Shown: piece after piece, positions 45,016 through 54,219 of the stretch
How positions within the stretch are numbered: the first letter of the stretch is position 1
Layout of the letters: every line of letters begins with the position of its first letter
DNA from: an uncultured Lachnospiraceae bacterium
GTDB taxonomy: Bacteria; Bacillota; Clostridia; Lachnospirales; Lachnospiraceae
Length of the DNA: 64,000 nucleotides
Assembly: GCA_910584915.1 (NCBI GenBank)
Contig: CAJUDM010000001.1
Location: 57,592-121,591, forward strand
Reading direction: 5' to 3'
Made by a program: the position numbers and the translations under genes
The notes under the pieces: model-generated
What the model saw: the letters and a program-made list of their open reading frames with translations, nothing else
The model's database searches: none
Told to the model about the DNA's origin: nothing

Positions 45016-46269
45016 TCAATCCTTCCCGAAAATATCCCTCGTATAAACCTTCTCCTTCACATCATCCAGACAGCTGTCATACCGGTTCGCGATGATCGCA
45101 TCGCACTGTTCCTTGAATTTCCCCAGATCATGAATGACCCTGCTCCCGAAAAACGTGCTTCCGTCCTCCAGCGTCGGCTCATAGATCATCACCGTCGCAC
45201 CCTTCGCCTTGATCCGCTTCATAACGCCCTGGATCGAGCTCTGTCTGAAATTATCGCTGCCCGTCTTCATGGTCAAGCGGTACACGCCGATGACCACATC
45301 TCTCTCCTTGCTGCCGTCGAAAGCAGTATCCGTCTCATAGTCGTAATATCCCGCCATCGCCAGCACCTGGTTCGCGATAAAGTCCTTCCTCGTCCTGTTG
45401 CTCTCCACGATGGCAGACATCATGTTCTGGGGCACGTCCGCATAATTTGCCAGCAGCTGCTTCGTATCCTTCGGCAGACAGTATCCGCCGTAACCGAAGG
45501 AAGGATTATTGTAGTGCATGCCGATACGCGGGTCGAGGCATACGCCCTGTATGATCTCCTGCGTATTTAATCCTTTTGTCTCCGCATAGGTATCCAGTTC
45601 ATTAAAATAGCTGACCCGCAGCGCCAGATAGGTGTTGGCAAACAGCTTCACTGCCTCCGCCTCCGTAAACCCCATGATCAGCGTGTCGATATTCTCTTTT
45701 ACAGCGCCCTCCTGCAGCAACGCGGCAAAGGTATTCGCCGCCTTCACCAGCCTCGCGTTCTGCGTGTCCGTCCCCACGATAATGCGGCTCGGATACAGAT
45801 TGTCGTACAGCGCCCTGCTCTCGCGCAGAAATTCCGGGCTGAAGATAATGTTGTCGCAGTGGTATTTTTCCCTTACAGCGGCGGTGTATCCCACCGGTAT
45901 CGTAGACTTGACCACGATGACCGCATCGGGGTTATACTGGATCACCAGCTTGATGACGGTCTCCACCGCGGAAGTGTCAAAATGATTTTTTCTCGCATCA
46001 TAGTTCGTCGGCGCCGCCACCACCACAAAATCCGCATTCGTGTAAGCCTCCTCCGCATCCAGAGTAGCTGTCAGGTCTAACTCCTTCTCCGCCAGATATT
46101 TTTCGATATATTCATCCTGGATCGGGGATCTTCTCCGGTTGATCAGTTCGACCTTCTCCGGTATGATATCCACCGCGAATACTCTGTGGTGTTGACTCAG
46201 CAAGGTTGCGATGGAAAGACCCACATAACCTGTTCCCGCCACTGCGATCGTATATTTTTTCTCCAACAT
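45016..46269 (-). CDS. ugd: UDP-glucose 6-dehydrogenase
   Basis: A 417-residue nucleotide-sugar dehydrogenase that oxidises UDP-glucose to UDP-glucuronate, a precursor for acidic polysaccharide. The NAD site is IAVAGTGYVGLS, the catalytic Cys lies in GYGGYCLPKDTKQ, and SPEFLRE is conserved. AAAGGA five bases before the ATG sets the start. It stands alone, with a promoter about 290 bp upstream and a leader that may encode a small peptide. Its 3' end is duplicated on the far side of the DUF1703-type gene. Confidence 0.92.
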   Translation of the reverse strand: MLEKKYTIAVAGTGYVGLSIATLLSQHHRVFAVDIIPEKVELINRRRSPIQDEYIEKYLAEKELDLTATLDAEEAYTNADFVVVAAPTNYDARKNHFDTSAVETVIKLVIQYNPDAVIVVKSTIPVGYTAAVREKYHCDNIIFSPEFLRESRALYDNLYPSRIIVGTDTQNARLVKAANTFAALLQEGAVKENIDTLIMGFTEAEAVKLFANTYLALRVSYFNELDTYAETKGLNTQEIIQGVCLDPRIGMHYNNPSFGYGGYCLPKDTKQLLANYADVPQNMMSAIVESNRTRKDFIANQVLAMAGYYDYETDTAFDGSKERDVVIGVYRLTMKTGSDNFRQSSIQGVMKRIKAKGATVMIYEPTLEDGSTFFGSRVIHDLGKFKEQCDAIIANRYDSCLDDVKEKVYTRDIFGKD

Positions 46270-46318
46270 ATATTCCTTTTCCGCCGGTTTTTATTCATTC
46301 GGCGGCGTTCCTCCTCTT

Positions 46319-46456
46319 TTATATCCACGCCTCTTCCGCCCCTGTTCCATGCGGGGCAAGCAGCTTTTCCGGTCTCTGCACCGCCTCCACCATCGATGTA
46401 CAGTTCGTACCGTTTACCGCATTCACAAGTGCAGTCCTGGCCTCCTTGTTCGGCAC
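46319..46456 (-). CDS. Possible small leader open frame (45 aa)
   Basis: A GTG-initiated frame of 45 codons lies in the ugd leader and ends 50 bp before the ugd ATG. Its product (VPNKEARTALVNAVNGTNCT..., acidic and soluble) has protein-like composition and codons ending in G/C, unlike the AT-rich sequence around it. AGGAA lies 11 bases upstream. It may be a small protein or the relic of a longer gene. Confidence 0.28.
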   Translation of the reverse strand: MPNKEARTALVNAVNGTNCTSMVEAVQRPEKLLAPHGTGAEEAWI

Positions 46457-46557
46457 AGAAACTTATTTCCTGTCTTTTTCATAAGCCAGATCTTTAAATA
46501 AGAATACGAAGTTTTTATTTTTGTCATAATATACCAAAAGCGTCTCGTCCCAGCATT

Positions 46558-46587
46558 ATTATAGCTCCATGTCGATATCTATTTCAA
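46558..46587 (-). promoter_or_regulatory. Promoter upstream of ugd
   Basis: TTGAAA (46582-46587), 18 bp, TATAAT (46558-46563) on the minus strand. It would start transcription near 46551, about 280 bases before the ugd ATG, through the small frame at 46319-46456. Confidence 0.5.
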
Positions 46588-46665
46588 TCTAAATTTTGCT
46601 TGAAGCCTCAAAAGAATTCTGCAATATATTGTAGTATACAGGTAAACAATCAGGTCAATAGTTTT

Positions 46666-48696
46666 TTAATTACCAGCCAATTCTAAAGTTACCGCTTTTT
46701 CGCATTGGTTTACAAAGCTTTTCACATCCTTATTTAAAATATCATAAGTAGGATATTGCTCCAAATACTCATAACAGCGTTCAGCATCTTCTGTTCGTCC
46801 CAAAAGAGAATAGCAATAGTATAAATAGTATAATTCCTTTAAGGAATACTTCTGACGAGACTCCATTTTTAACATCAACTTTTTCATACAAAAAACATCT
46901 TCTGAGTCGATATTTCCATAATAAAACTCTAAAATTGCAAGCTTACCAATATAAATATCACTACACTCAAGACATTTTCGCAAAATCATTCTGGCCTGAC
47001 TTGCACAATATTCGAAAATCTCCATATCTGCAAATGCGGAATAAAGGCTAATCTCATTAGGAAAACGCCTAATGCCTTCCGTATAAATCCAGCGAGCACT
47101 GTTCTCTTTTCCACAATCTCCTATATCTCCCTGCTCCTCCTCTATTTTTCCCCAGTCCTGCCAAACACCAATGTCACCTTCCTTATCAATACAAACTTTT
47201 CGATAAATCCAGCGGGCACTGTTTTCCTCTCCATAATCTCCTATATTTCCTTGCCCTTCTTCCAACCTTCCCCAAGCCTGCCAAACACTAGCGTCACCTT
47301 CCTTATCAATACAAACTTTTCGATAGATCCAACGGGCACTGTTCTCTTCTCCATAATCTCCTATATTTCCCTGCCCTTCTTCCATCTTTCCCCAGGCCTG
47401 CCAGACATCATCTCCAGCTTTTTCATCAATACAGGCTTTCCGATAGATCCAGCGGGCACTGTTCTCTTCTCCATAATCTCCTATATTTCCCTGCCCTTCC
47501 TCCATCTTTCCCCAGACCTGCCAGACATCATCTCCGGCTTTTTCATCAATACAGGCTTTCCGATAGATCCAGCGGGCACTGTTCTCTTCTTCATAATCTC
47601 CTATATTTCCCTGCTTTTCTTCCAGTTTCCCCCAGGCATACCATATACTATTTCCAGCCTTCTGATCAACGCATGCTCTACGGTATATCCAGCGGGCACT
47701 GTTCTCTTCTTCATAATCTCCTATATTTCCCTGCTCCTCTTCCAGCTTTCCCCAAGCATGCCAAGCAATATCAATATCAATGCCTTGCCCGAAGCAAATC
47801 TTCCGATAAAGCCAACGAGCTGTATATTCACTATTATAATCACCAATATTACCATATAATGTTTCCAACTGAGCCCACTGATTCCATACGGAACTTCCAG
47901 CTCCATGATTAATGCAGGCTTCTTTCATAATCCATGCCGGGGAATAGCGTTCACAAGACATCCAGGGCATCCCATCTTCCAACAACAAATGACACCAATC
48001 CCACAAAAAGGCCGACGTAAACCATTCCCTGTCAAAACATATTCGATAAAATAACAATTGTACTCTTTTATCCTTTATATAAAATGGCAATTCATGAAAT
48101 ACCTTTGGGGGTTGAGACTTGATTTCATCAAGTACTCTGTTAAGTAAATACTGCTGGGTATCTAAATCTACATATACTAACCCGGCTGAAAGCTTCATAA
48201 TAGAATTCGCGGCATCATGTCTACGAATTCCATAACTTAACTGGTATTTCTCTAAATGAAATTCCAGCAAATTTGTCAGTATAGTATTGATATCTTCTGT
48301 TTTCAATATCCCCTTCTCAGAAAACAGTTCCTGATAAAAGAGCCCGGAAATTATCTCATGTCTGGTTTGATATATCTGTCCATTCAGTGAAATTTCACGA
48401 CTCAGGAAATTACTCCCATCCCTTGAAGATAGATCCAGCTTATCACATATATTTTTAAATTGCCTACTCTCAACTTTGACATTATAATGCTCAGAAAAAA
48501 CAAGATGTGCCAGCAAAAGTAATGCATCCCAGCATCTTTGCGATAAATTTGTAATAATCTCATGCGCGATCTCCTCCAATGTATCCTTATTGCTCACTGC
48601 CATCAACATGGCGGCATACAAAAATCCATAAGAACGCGTCCGGAATACCTCTTTAATTTCTTCTCTTCTTTTAGAATGTTTCAGATTATTACACAC
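46666..48696 (-). CDS. HAT/TPR-like repeat C-terminal part of a split STAND protein
   Basis: A 676-residue stretch of helical repeats in the same reading frame as the metallophosphoesterase-ATPase upstream, separated from it only by the TGA at 48733-48735. The frame between the TGA and the first possible start (GTG 48694-48696) is open and reads LTAKESWGFADCVC, typical of the linker after a STAND ATPase core. Residues about 265-545 contain seven 40-residue repeats with a W-x-x-WG-x-x-E-x-x-x-G-[ND]-IGD ... ARWIY pattern, like half-a-TPR repeats. It probably senses or binds a partner. As it stands it may be untranslated, independently started at GTG, or made by readthrough. Confidence 0.7.
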   Translation of the reverse strand: MCNNLKHSKRREEIKEVFRTRSYGFLYAAMLMAVSNKDTLEEIAHEIITNLSQRCWDALLLLAHLVFSEHYNVKVESRQFKNICDKLDLSSRDGSNFLSREISLNGQIYQTRHEIISGLFYQELFSEKGILKTEDINTILTNLLEFHLEKYQLSYGIRRHDAANSIMKLSAGLVYVDLDTQQYLLNRVLDEIKSQPPKVFHELPFYIKDKRVQLLFYRICFDREWFTSAFLWDWCHLLLEDGMPWMSCERYSPAWIMKEACINHGAGSSVWNQWAQLETLYGNIGDYNSEYTARWLYRKICFGQGIDIDIAWHAWGKLEEEQGNIGDYEEENSARWIYRRACVDQKAGNSIWYAWGKLEEKQGNIGDYEEENSARWIYRKACIDEKAGDDVWQVWGKMEEGQGNIGDYGEENSARWIYRKACIDEKAGDDVWQAWGKMEEGQGNIGDYGEENSARWIYRKVCIDKEGDASVWQAWGRLEEGQGNIGDYGEENSARWIYRKVCIDKEGDIGVWQDWGKIEEEQGDIGDCGKENSARWIYTEGIRRFPNEISLYSAFADMEIFEYCASQARMILRKCLECSDIYIGKLAILEFYYGNIDSEDVFCMKKLMLKMESRQKYSLKELYYLYYCYSLLGRTEDAERCYEYLEQYPTYDILNKDVKSFVNQCEKAVTLELAGN
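47090..47890 (-). repeat. 120-bp tandem repeats coding for 40-residue units
   Basis: Six units repeat with an exact 120-bp period between about 47090 and 47800, and a seventh, more diverged unit lies at about 47800-47890. The middle units differ by only a few bases. All units keep the reading frame (codons for GNIGDY, ARWIY and W-x-x-WG), so copy number can change without breaking the protein. Confidence 0.9.
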
Positions 48697-48732
48697 ACAA
48701 TCTGCAAATCCCCATGATTCCTTCGCAGTTAA

Positions 48733-48735
48733 TCA
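48733..48735 (-). other. In-frame TGA that splits a STAND gene
   Basis: The TGA follows codons for YEVPMA and is followed in the same frame by LTAKESWGFADC. A single CGA-to-TGA transition would explain it. Upstream and downstream frames are both open for more than 1.4 kb. Confidence 0.85.
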
Positions 48736-50232
48736 CGCCATCGGAACTTCATATACATCTCTGCCTGAAATCTTCAGAGACTCTTTAAGCAGATTCCATT
48801 CATTTTCTCGTACTCCCAAAATCAACGTATACCCATTATCAATAACCTTCTCCAAAAAGTGCTTAAATCCCATACTATCAGGAGGATTATCCACTACAAG
48901 GACACTATCTTTCATAATATCTTCAAATAATTCTAATTTTCCTCTTCCACAAAAATAAAATACATCTCTGCCGCCGCGGATCAGTTTCACACACATCTGC
49001 ATCAAAGCCGTTGATTTTCCTTCGCCTCCCGGCCCCGTCAACGCATAAACCCCTCCATCCAATGCACACTCATATATGGTATTAACAATATTCCGCTCGA
49101 CAATAAAGCCATCCGAAAAAGCCACATTCCATACACAACGTCTGCCAAGCAAAAATCCACGTACTTGAGACGGCTTAACCGGAATGGAACCTTTCTCTAT
49201 CAAATCCACTTCAGAAAGCCAGCCACTGGCATTTCCTTTTTCAGCAGAAGCCGCCGCCGGAACTTGTATTTTACACAAATCGCCGCGAAAATCATATGAA
49301 GCCTTTCCATCCGGCTGCAGTTCTCCTTGATTTTTTACGTCCCACTTCATAAATTCCAGTTCAACATGCCCCGTCTTTTCATCCCAATTATGCCATATCA
49401 TTCCAAAGTCCGAATACTGATCTTTTTCGTCTGCCGATGTTCTGTAAGAAACAATCTGTGGAATTAAAATAGAAGAAATTCCGAAACTTAACGGAATGAA
49501 ATTTTCTTCGCGTGTTTTATTTCTCTGATGGCGATCACCGCATAGATACGCACTGATATTCTCCTGCTGAAACATACCACTCAACATTTCCTGTTGTCCA
49601 TCAGCCAAATCAAAAAAGCTGTGATGGCCTAATGCAATGCATGGCAAACCTCCAATCTCCAATTTATTTCTTATCCCATCAGACGTGGCTGTATCTACAT
49701 CGGTCAATTGTTCTTCCTGCTCTCCGCCTTCTGAAACCAACGCCGTATTCAAATGGAGAATATGTAATTTATCTCTCCAGGTTCGGACGTGTACCTGGAC
49801 AGGAAGTTTATTGCAATTATCTTCGTAAATACTAATTGATTTAACAAATTTAATATAAGAATCATAACATGAAACAAGTTTTTCCACTTGGCCATGCAGC
49901 AATTCCGGCTTATTTTTGACAGCCTGAATAATAATTTTCCGATCAATTTCTTCGGGAATACTATTTGTAACATCATGATTTCCGGGAATCACAAAAACGT
50001 CCTGTTCCGCCTCAATACCCATTTCCTTAAATAATTGGGGAAGGAACTCTGCCGCCCGATCATAATTATTTTCTACAAAATTATGTAAATCACCTGTAAT
50101 GACAAGCAATTTTTCACCAACAGGAACATTTTGAACTTTCTTGCGAACAGAATTCAAAATAGCATGTTTCATATTATTCCATAACGGATTAGCCACAAGA
50201 TGCAGATCAGAAATATGCAGAAGATAAATCAT
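48733..50232 (-). CDS. Metallophosphoesterase with STAND-type P-loop, N-terminal part
   Basis: A 499-residue N-terminal part of a larger protein. Residues 1-270 form a calcineurin-like metallophosphoesterase: SDLHL (Asp9, His11), ITGDLHN, IPGNHDV, ALGHHS and LCGDRHQ supply the metal ligands. After a linker, TGPGGEGKSTAL near residue 395 is a Walker A and SVLVVDNPPD a Walker B of a STAND/NACHT-like ATPase, which stops short after ILGVRENEWN at the TGA. The start is ATG 50232 with GGAG nine bases upstream; ATG 50259 has none. It lies 185 bp downstream of the HEPN-like STAND gene. A nucleotide- or nucleic-acid-cleaving defence effector is the likeliest role; this is an inference. Confidence 0.78.
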   Translation of the reverse strand: MIYLLHISDLHLVANPLWNNMKHAILNSVRKKVQNVPVGEKLLVITGDLHNFVENNYDRAAEFLPQLFKEMGIEAEQDVFVIPGNHDVTNSIPEEIDRKIIIQAVKNKPELLHGQVEKLVSCYDSYIKFVKSISIYEDNCNKLPVQVHVRTWRDKLHILHLNTALVSEGGEQEEQLTDVDTATSDGIRNKLEIGGLPCIALGHHSFFDLADGQQEMLSGMFQQENISAYLCGDRHQRNKTREENFIPLSFGISSILIPQIVSYRTSADEKDQYSDFGMIWHNWDEKTGHVELEFMKWDVKNQGELQPDGKASYDFRGDLCKIQVPAAASAEKGNASGWLSEVDLIEKGSIPVKPSQVRGFLLGRRCVWNVAFSDGFIVERNIVNTIYECALDGGVYALTGPGGEGKSTALMQMCVKLIRGGRDVFYFCGRGKLELFEDIMKDSVLVVDNPPDSMGFKHFLEKVIDNGYTLILGVRENEWNLLKESLKISGRDVYEVPMA

Positions 50233-50417
50233 CGTAAAACTCTCCATTCCAATTTTCATTTGTGATAATTACATCTACCAGTGATTCCCACTCCCTGTAT
50301 ATTATTTTACAACAACTATTTACATTTTAAAATGCAAAATTCTATCTTCTATGTTTCATTTTGTTTTCAGCATCACTTCCGCTTGAATGCACTAATCAGA
50401 TGAATATATCAATATTT

Positions 50418-53400
50418 TCAATCGCACATCTTTATTTCCACAAGCTTATTCCTCAAAATCCTGTAAACCATGCCCTCCTGCTCATTCTCTGGCACAAACT
50501 CTGAAACAGTCTTTTCCAGCAATTCCACAGCCCTCCCCGTCTCCCCGAAACCCGCATAAACACAGGCGCAGTTCATCCGGTTAAATACGGCGTCTATTCT
50601 GTTATATCTGACATGCGCTTTGTCCAGATTTTCATATGCTGTTATGATAATCTTTACTGCGTCGAAAGCTTCTCTTCTATACATATCAATATACTCCGCG
50701 GGCGCCCACGATATCCTGTCCCACCGCGAACGGAAATAATACGCTTTGCACGCCATCATATTCCTGAGAAGCGCCGCCGTCGTCATCATATTTATCCTGA
50801 TAGAGTCGAGATGGCCATAGCCATGCTGAGACGCCCTGATCGTACATCCTATAAATTCATCCAATACCCCTGTCGCCATCTTCAATTCTGCGAAGGACGC
50901 CGCATCCGGGCTTTTCTGCATCTGCTCATTCATGCCCTGAATACAACGCCAGTACACGCTCATGTAAATGATCTGTTCTTCCGGGTCCAGCATATCCCGC
51001 CAGGACATTCCTCTGTTCTCAAGAATCTCCTCCATCATCTCACAGGTATCTGACAAAAGCGCACAAAACCGCTCATGCTGTCCCGCAGATTTAAAACACA
51101 TCGCCGCCATCATCTGCTCCTTCGCCCTCGGAAAGGATGCAGGCCTCTGCCTGATCTCCGCCAGAAACTGTTCAGCCCTCAGCAGTATCGACGCAGGATC
51201 CTGATTTCTCGACACCCCGAGGTAATTGTGCGCCAGCGTGCTCCTGACATCCTGAAAACGGCTTTTAAATTCCGGATCCTCGAGATCAGCGCTGTCCAGC
51301 GCCTCCAGCGCCCTCCGATAATAGCGCTTCGCCGCCTGATCATCATAAACTTCACAGTATCTGATCATGGCGTTTGAATAGAAGCGGATCAGACAAAAAC
51401 GAATATCGGGCCTGTCTCCATAAAAGATATCTCTCCTGTTGTCGATACACTGCTCCAGCCTCCCGATCACATCCGCCGCATAGTCCATCTCCCTCAGATC
51501 CACCGCAAAGTGGATAGCATCCGAAGCGCTCTCCAGAACGAGCAGTGTGATCCTGTCATCCTCCGCTCCTCTGCTTATCAGATCCTCCAGCGTCGTCTCC
51601 ACCGTCGCATATCCCCGGAGTGCCCGCCCCCGCCTATGCACCAGATCCGGCAGGCCCGTCATATGGCAGACCTCATATATATTCATTGCCAGCCTGTATG
51701 TATCTTCATCATCCGCAGCCGGCTGTCTGTAAATATGATATGTATGCTGCAATTCCGCCAGATAGGCGGCATAATAGAGATAGACATCCTTTGTTGTCTC
51801 CGAAAAGATGCGGCCGTCCACATTTTCAAAATTTTTAAGCAGCTCTTTCCACTCCCGCAGCAGAGCGACAAAATGTTCCGCATATGTATCCCGCAGCATA
51901 TTTCGATACTCTTCCCTCGACACAAAATACAGGTTTCCGCGGTAGGAACGAAATTCCTGAAGCAGAGGGGAGGCATCCTTCAAAAAACATATCTCCCTGA
52001 GCGTGGTATCACGGGCAAAAGCCATTATGGAGATCTCATTTAACGTAAGTCCCTCCTTCGCCTCCGAGATAACCATAAGAAACCGGATAAACTCTGCGAA
52101 ATAATCCCCGCCGTAGCACAACTCCAGTTTTATCAGATATGCCTTCGCAAGTTCCTCCATGCTGACGCTGCAGCCCGTCTGCTGCCCTATGATCAGGTCA
52201 AGCTCCTCTCCCGACAAATTAAGCAGCAACGGCAGAGCGGTAAGCCTGTCATCCAGAGCTGCGGCGATCCTCTCGGCTTCCGCCTGACCCATCTGCAGCC
52301 TGTCATCAAGCATCCCCGCCAGAAAGGCATGATTCTCCGCCCTACGGTCAAAGCAGACTCTGTCCGTAAAATGAAAATTGTGCAGAAAGTCCGCAATCAC
52401 AGGAGGGATCTGCTCCATCTCGCTCCGACAGGTCAGCAGGATATATACTCCCACCGGCATCCCTGCGCACTCCGCTGTCAGGCGCAGTATATCCCATCCT
52501 TTCGGTGTGAGCTCATCGATCCCGTCGATGATCAGCAAAAGTTTATCCCTGCCGCCAGCGAGTCTGCAATATTGCTCCCTGTAAAAGGCCAGAAAATCCC
52601 CCAGCCCGTCCGTCACCCTCGGAAGCGCATCCTGCCGATGCCGTATAACGTTTCCGTCCTTCAGCGTGCTGAACACCGACGACAGATAACTGCCGAAATC
52701 GTTTATATTGCTGATATCGATCCTGCTGCAGTAATAGGTTCTCACCGACACGGTTTTTCCGTCCGCGTTTATTTTGATCTTCTGATTTCCATGCTGATCC
52801 AACTCATCACACGCCAACGCAAAGGAGGATTTCCCGGTTCCCCTGCCTCCCTGCATCAAAAAGACACCGCACGGATTATCCCGGATACACTCACTCAGCC
52901 AGTCGACCATATAGTCCGGCTTTTTGTAGTGATCCGTCAGATAATATCCGTCCAGCGCCGCATCGTCGGAGGAGATATAGACCTCCTGCTCCCACAGACT
53001 GTCCTGTTTTGTGACGCCCGTCTGTGCAAAATATTTCTTTCTCTTAGCCCTGATGTATGGGACATCCCTGACTGTCCTGCGCCTGGAGGACTGGTTCGTA
53101 TAAAATACCTCGTCGCACTGGTTTACGGATTCGTAGAGATAGCGTTCTCCCGCCTCCGAAAAGAAAAACGGCGCGGCATCATCGTAATCGATATCTAAGA
53201 TTTCTTGCGGCATGTCTGTATTTTTCAGAAAGTCTATAAGCCTGTTTATCCGATCATCCACATCCGCAAAGAAATCCTCATCCTCCGGGCTGCTCATCAG
53301 GCCATGCCCTATGAAGTCGTTTCTCCACCTGACGATGTCGGCGGCATTGTAGAAAACGCACAGTTTTTTCAGATAATTTTTTATATCCGTATGTTTCGCT

Positions 53401-53744
53401 GAATATGACGATTTGCGCAGAACAGAGGGAAGGGCATTCACCCAATCGCCGAAAGACATCTGTTTATCCGAGAACAATACCTGGCAGAAGCTGTCGTCTC
53501 CGTCCGTTTTCATCAGATGGCATACGGAGAGGCAGATCACTTTTAAGGTGGTCTCGTACAGGTCGCGGACCGCGAAGACCATACCGTAGCCGCCGGACTG
53601 AATGGATCTTAAGCGGGTAAATTCCAGGGCTAGCGGGGCGGGGAGGGCGGATGGCAGGGCCGCATAGTGGATCGCGGATGTGGGGAGAGGGGTTATGAAA
53701 TTGTGGGTTGTGAGCCAGGAGTGGATTTTGGATTTTATGGTCAT
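50418..53744 (-). CDS. HEPN-like STAND ATPase with helical-repeat C-terminus
   Basis: A protein of about 1108 residues in three parts. The N-terminal 190 residues are helical and include VRWRNDFIGHG, an R-x5-H arrangement like the catalytic motif of HEPN ribonucleases. The centre is a STAND ATPase: Walker A MQGGRGTGKSS near residue 300, Walker B LLLIIDGIDEL near 400 and the sensor LLTCRSEME. The rest looks like TPR-type helices. This layout (effector, switch, sensor) is typical of antiphage and stress-response STAND proteins. The start is uncertain: ATG 53744 has GAGGAG at long spacing, GTG 53822 has no good site. It probably forms a unit with the metallophosphoesterase gene downstream. Confidence 0.78.
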   Translation of the reverse strand: MTIKSKIHSWLTTHNFITPLPTSAIHYAALPSALPAPLALEFTRLRSIQSGGYGMVFAVRDLYETTLKVICLSVCHLMKTDGDDSFCQVLFSDKQMSFGDWVNALPSVLRKSSYSAKHTDIKNYLKKLCVFYNAADIVRWRNDFIGHGLMSSPEDEDFFADVDDRINRLIDFLKNTDMPQEILDIDYDDAAPFFFSEAGERYLYESVNQCDEVFYTNQSSRRRTVRDVPYIRAKRKKYFAQTGVTKQDSLWEQEVYISSDDAALDGYYLTDHYKKPDYMVDWLSECIRDNPCGVFLMQGGRGTGKSSFALACDELDQHGNQKIKINADGKTVSVRTYYCSRIDISNINDFGSYLSSVFSTLKDGNVIRHRQDALPRVTDGLGDFLAFYREQYCRLAGGRDKLLLIIDGIDELTPKGWDILRLTAECAGMPVGVYILLTCRSEMEQIPPVIADFLHNFHFTDRVCFDRRAENHAFLAGMLDDRLQMGQAEAERIAAALDDRLTALPLLLNLSGEELDLIIGQQTGCSVSMEELAKAYLIKLELCYGGDYFAEFIRFLMVISEAKEGLTLNEISIMAFARDTTLREICFLKDASPLLQEFRSYRGNLYFVSREEYRNMLRDTYAEHFVALLREWKELLKNFENVDGRIFSETTKDVYLYYAAYLAELQHTYHIYRQPAADDEDTYRLAMNIYEVCHMTGLPDLVHRRGRALRGYATVETTLEDLISRGAEDDRITLLVLESASDAIHFAVDLREMDYAADVIGRLEQCIDNRRDIFYGDRPDIRFCLIRFYSNAMIRYCEVYDDQAAKRYYRRALEALDSADLEDPEFKSRFQDVRSTLAHNYLGVSRNQDPASILLRAEQFLAEIRQRPASFPRAKEQMMAAMCFKSAGQHERFCALLSDTCEMMEEILENRGMSWRDMLDPEEQIIYMSVYWRCIQGMNEQMQKSPDAASFAELKMATGVLDEFIGCTIRASQHGYGHLDSIRINMMTTAALLRNMMACKAYYFRSRWDRISWAPAEYIDMYRREAFDAVKIIITAYENLDKAHVRYNRIDAVFNRMNCACVYAGFGETGRAVELLEKTVSEFVPENEQEGMVYRILRNKLVEIKMCD

Positions 53745-54219
53745 TGATTTATATTTCTTTCTCCTCTCATCTTTTCTTTTTTCATGCTTATATTTTCTGT
53801 TACCAGCAATAGCATACGACACTCTTTATGACAAATACTCTCTAAATATCATATCAATTTTTCTGCATCACTATCTGTCCCTTATTATACATTTCCCGAC
53901 AAATAATACATTAGGCATGTATTTGATTTTAACAGATATCCGGAAAAATAAAAAGAAAAAGTATGGCACAGCTAAATAATGCACACTTAAACATTATCTA
54001 TTCTTTCATTGATATTCATTTCTCTTTCCGCTCTCCCTGAGTTTTTCTCATACACTGCTTTATTCAGCAATAAAAGTATTGTCCTCTGATCTGATTAAAC
54101 CCAAACAACAAACTTGTGGCAGATACATGTTTATACAAGTATCTGCCACATTTACGTCCTTGTCTAATAATATTATCCTGAATAAAATAAAGCCCCTTTC
54201 CATGGAATCAGGTTAGGAT
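53745..54219. other. AT-rich intergenic region before the STAND gene
   Basis: No gene is seen. It should hold the promoter of the HEPN-like STAND gene (TATAAT on the minus strand near 53890, without a clear -35) and contains the hairpin at 54115-54150. Base composition shifts sharply here from balanced to strongly AT-rich, which marks the edge of a different DNA segment. Confidence 0.5.
54102..54150 (-). terminator. Strong hairpin terminator after the small membrane protein
   Basis: A 12-bp stem TGTGGCAGATAC/GTATCTGCCACA with an A-A mismatch, three more pairs and a TTAT loop (54115-54150). On the minus strand it is followed by TTTGTTGTTT, so it should end the XRE/membrane-protein transcript. 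Confidence 0.65.

Noticed and set aside
47090..47890. Regular repeats as a CRISPR array
   Set aside because: The period is 120 bp with no unique spacers, and the units are coding and in frame.
48733..48735. TGA as a selenocysteine codon
   Set aside because: A STAND linker has no reason for selenocysteine, and I see no stable hairpin of the bacterial SECIS type directly after the codon. A nonsense mutation from CGA is simpler.
53745..53822. GTG 53822 as start of the HEPN-like STAND gene
   Set aside because: The extra 26 residues are mostly Lys and Arg encoded by AT-rich leader sequence, and there is no clear ribosome binding site. Not fully excluded.
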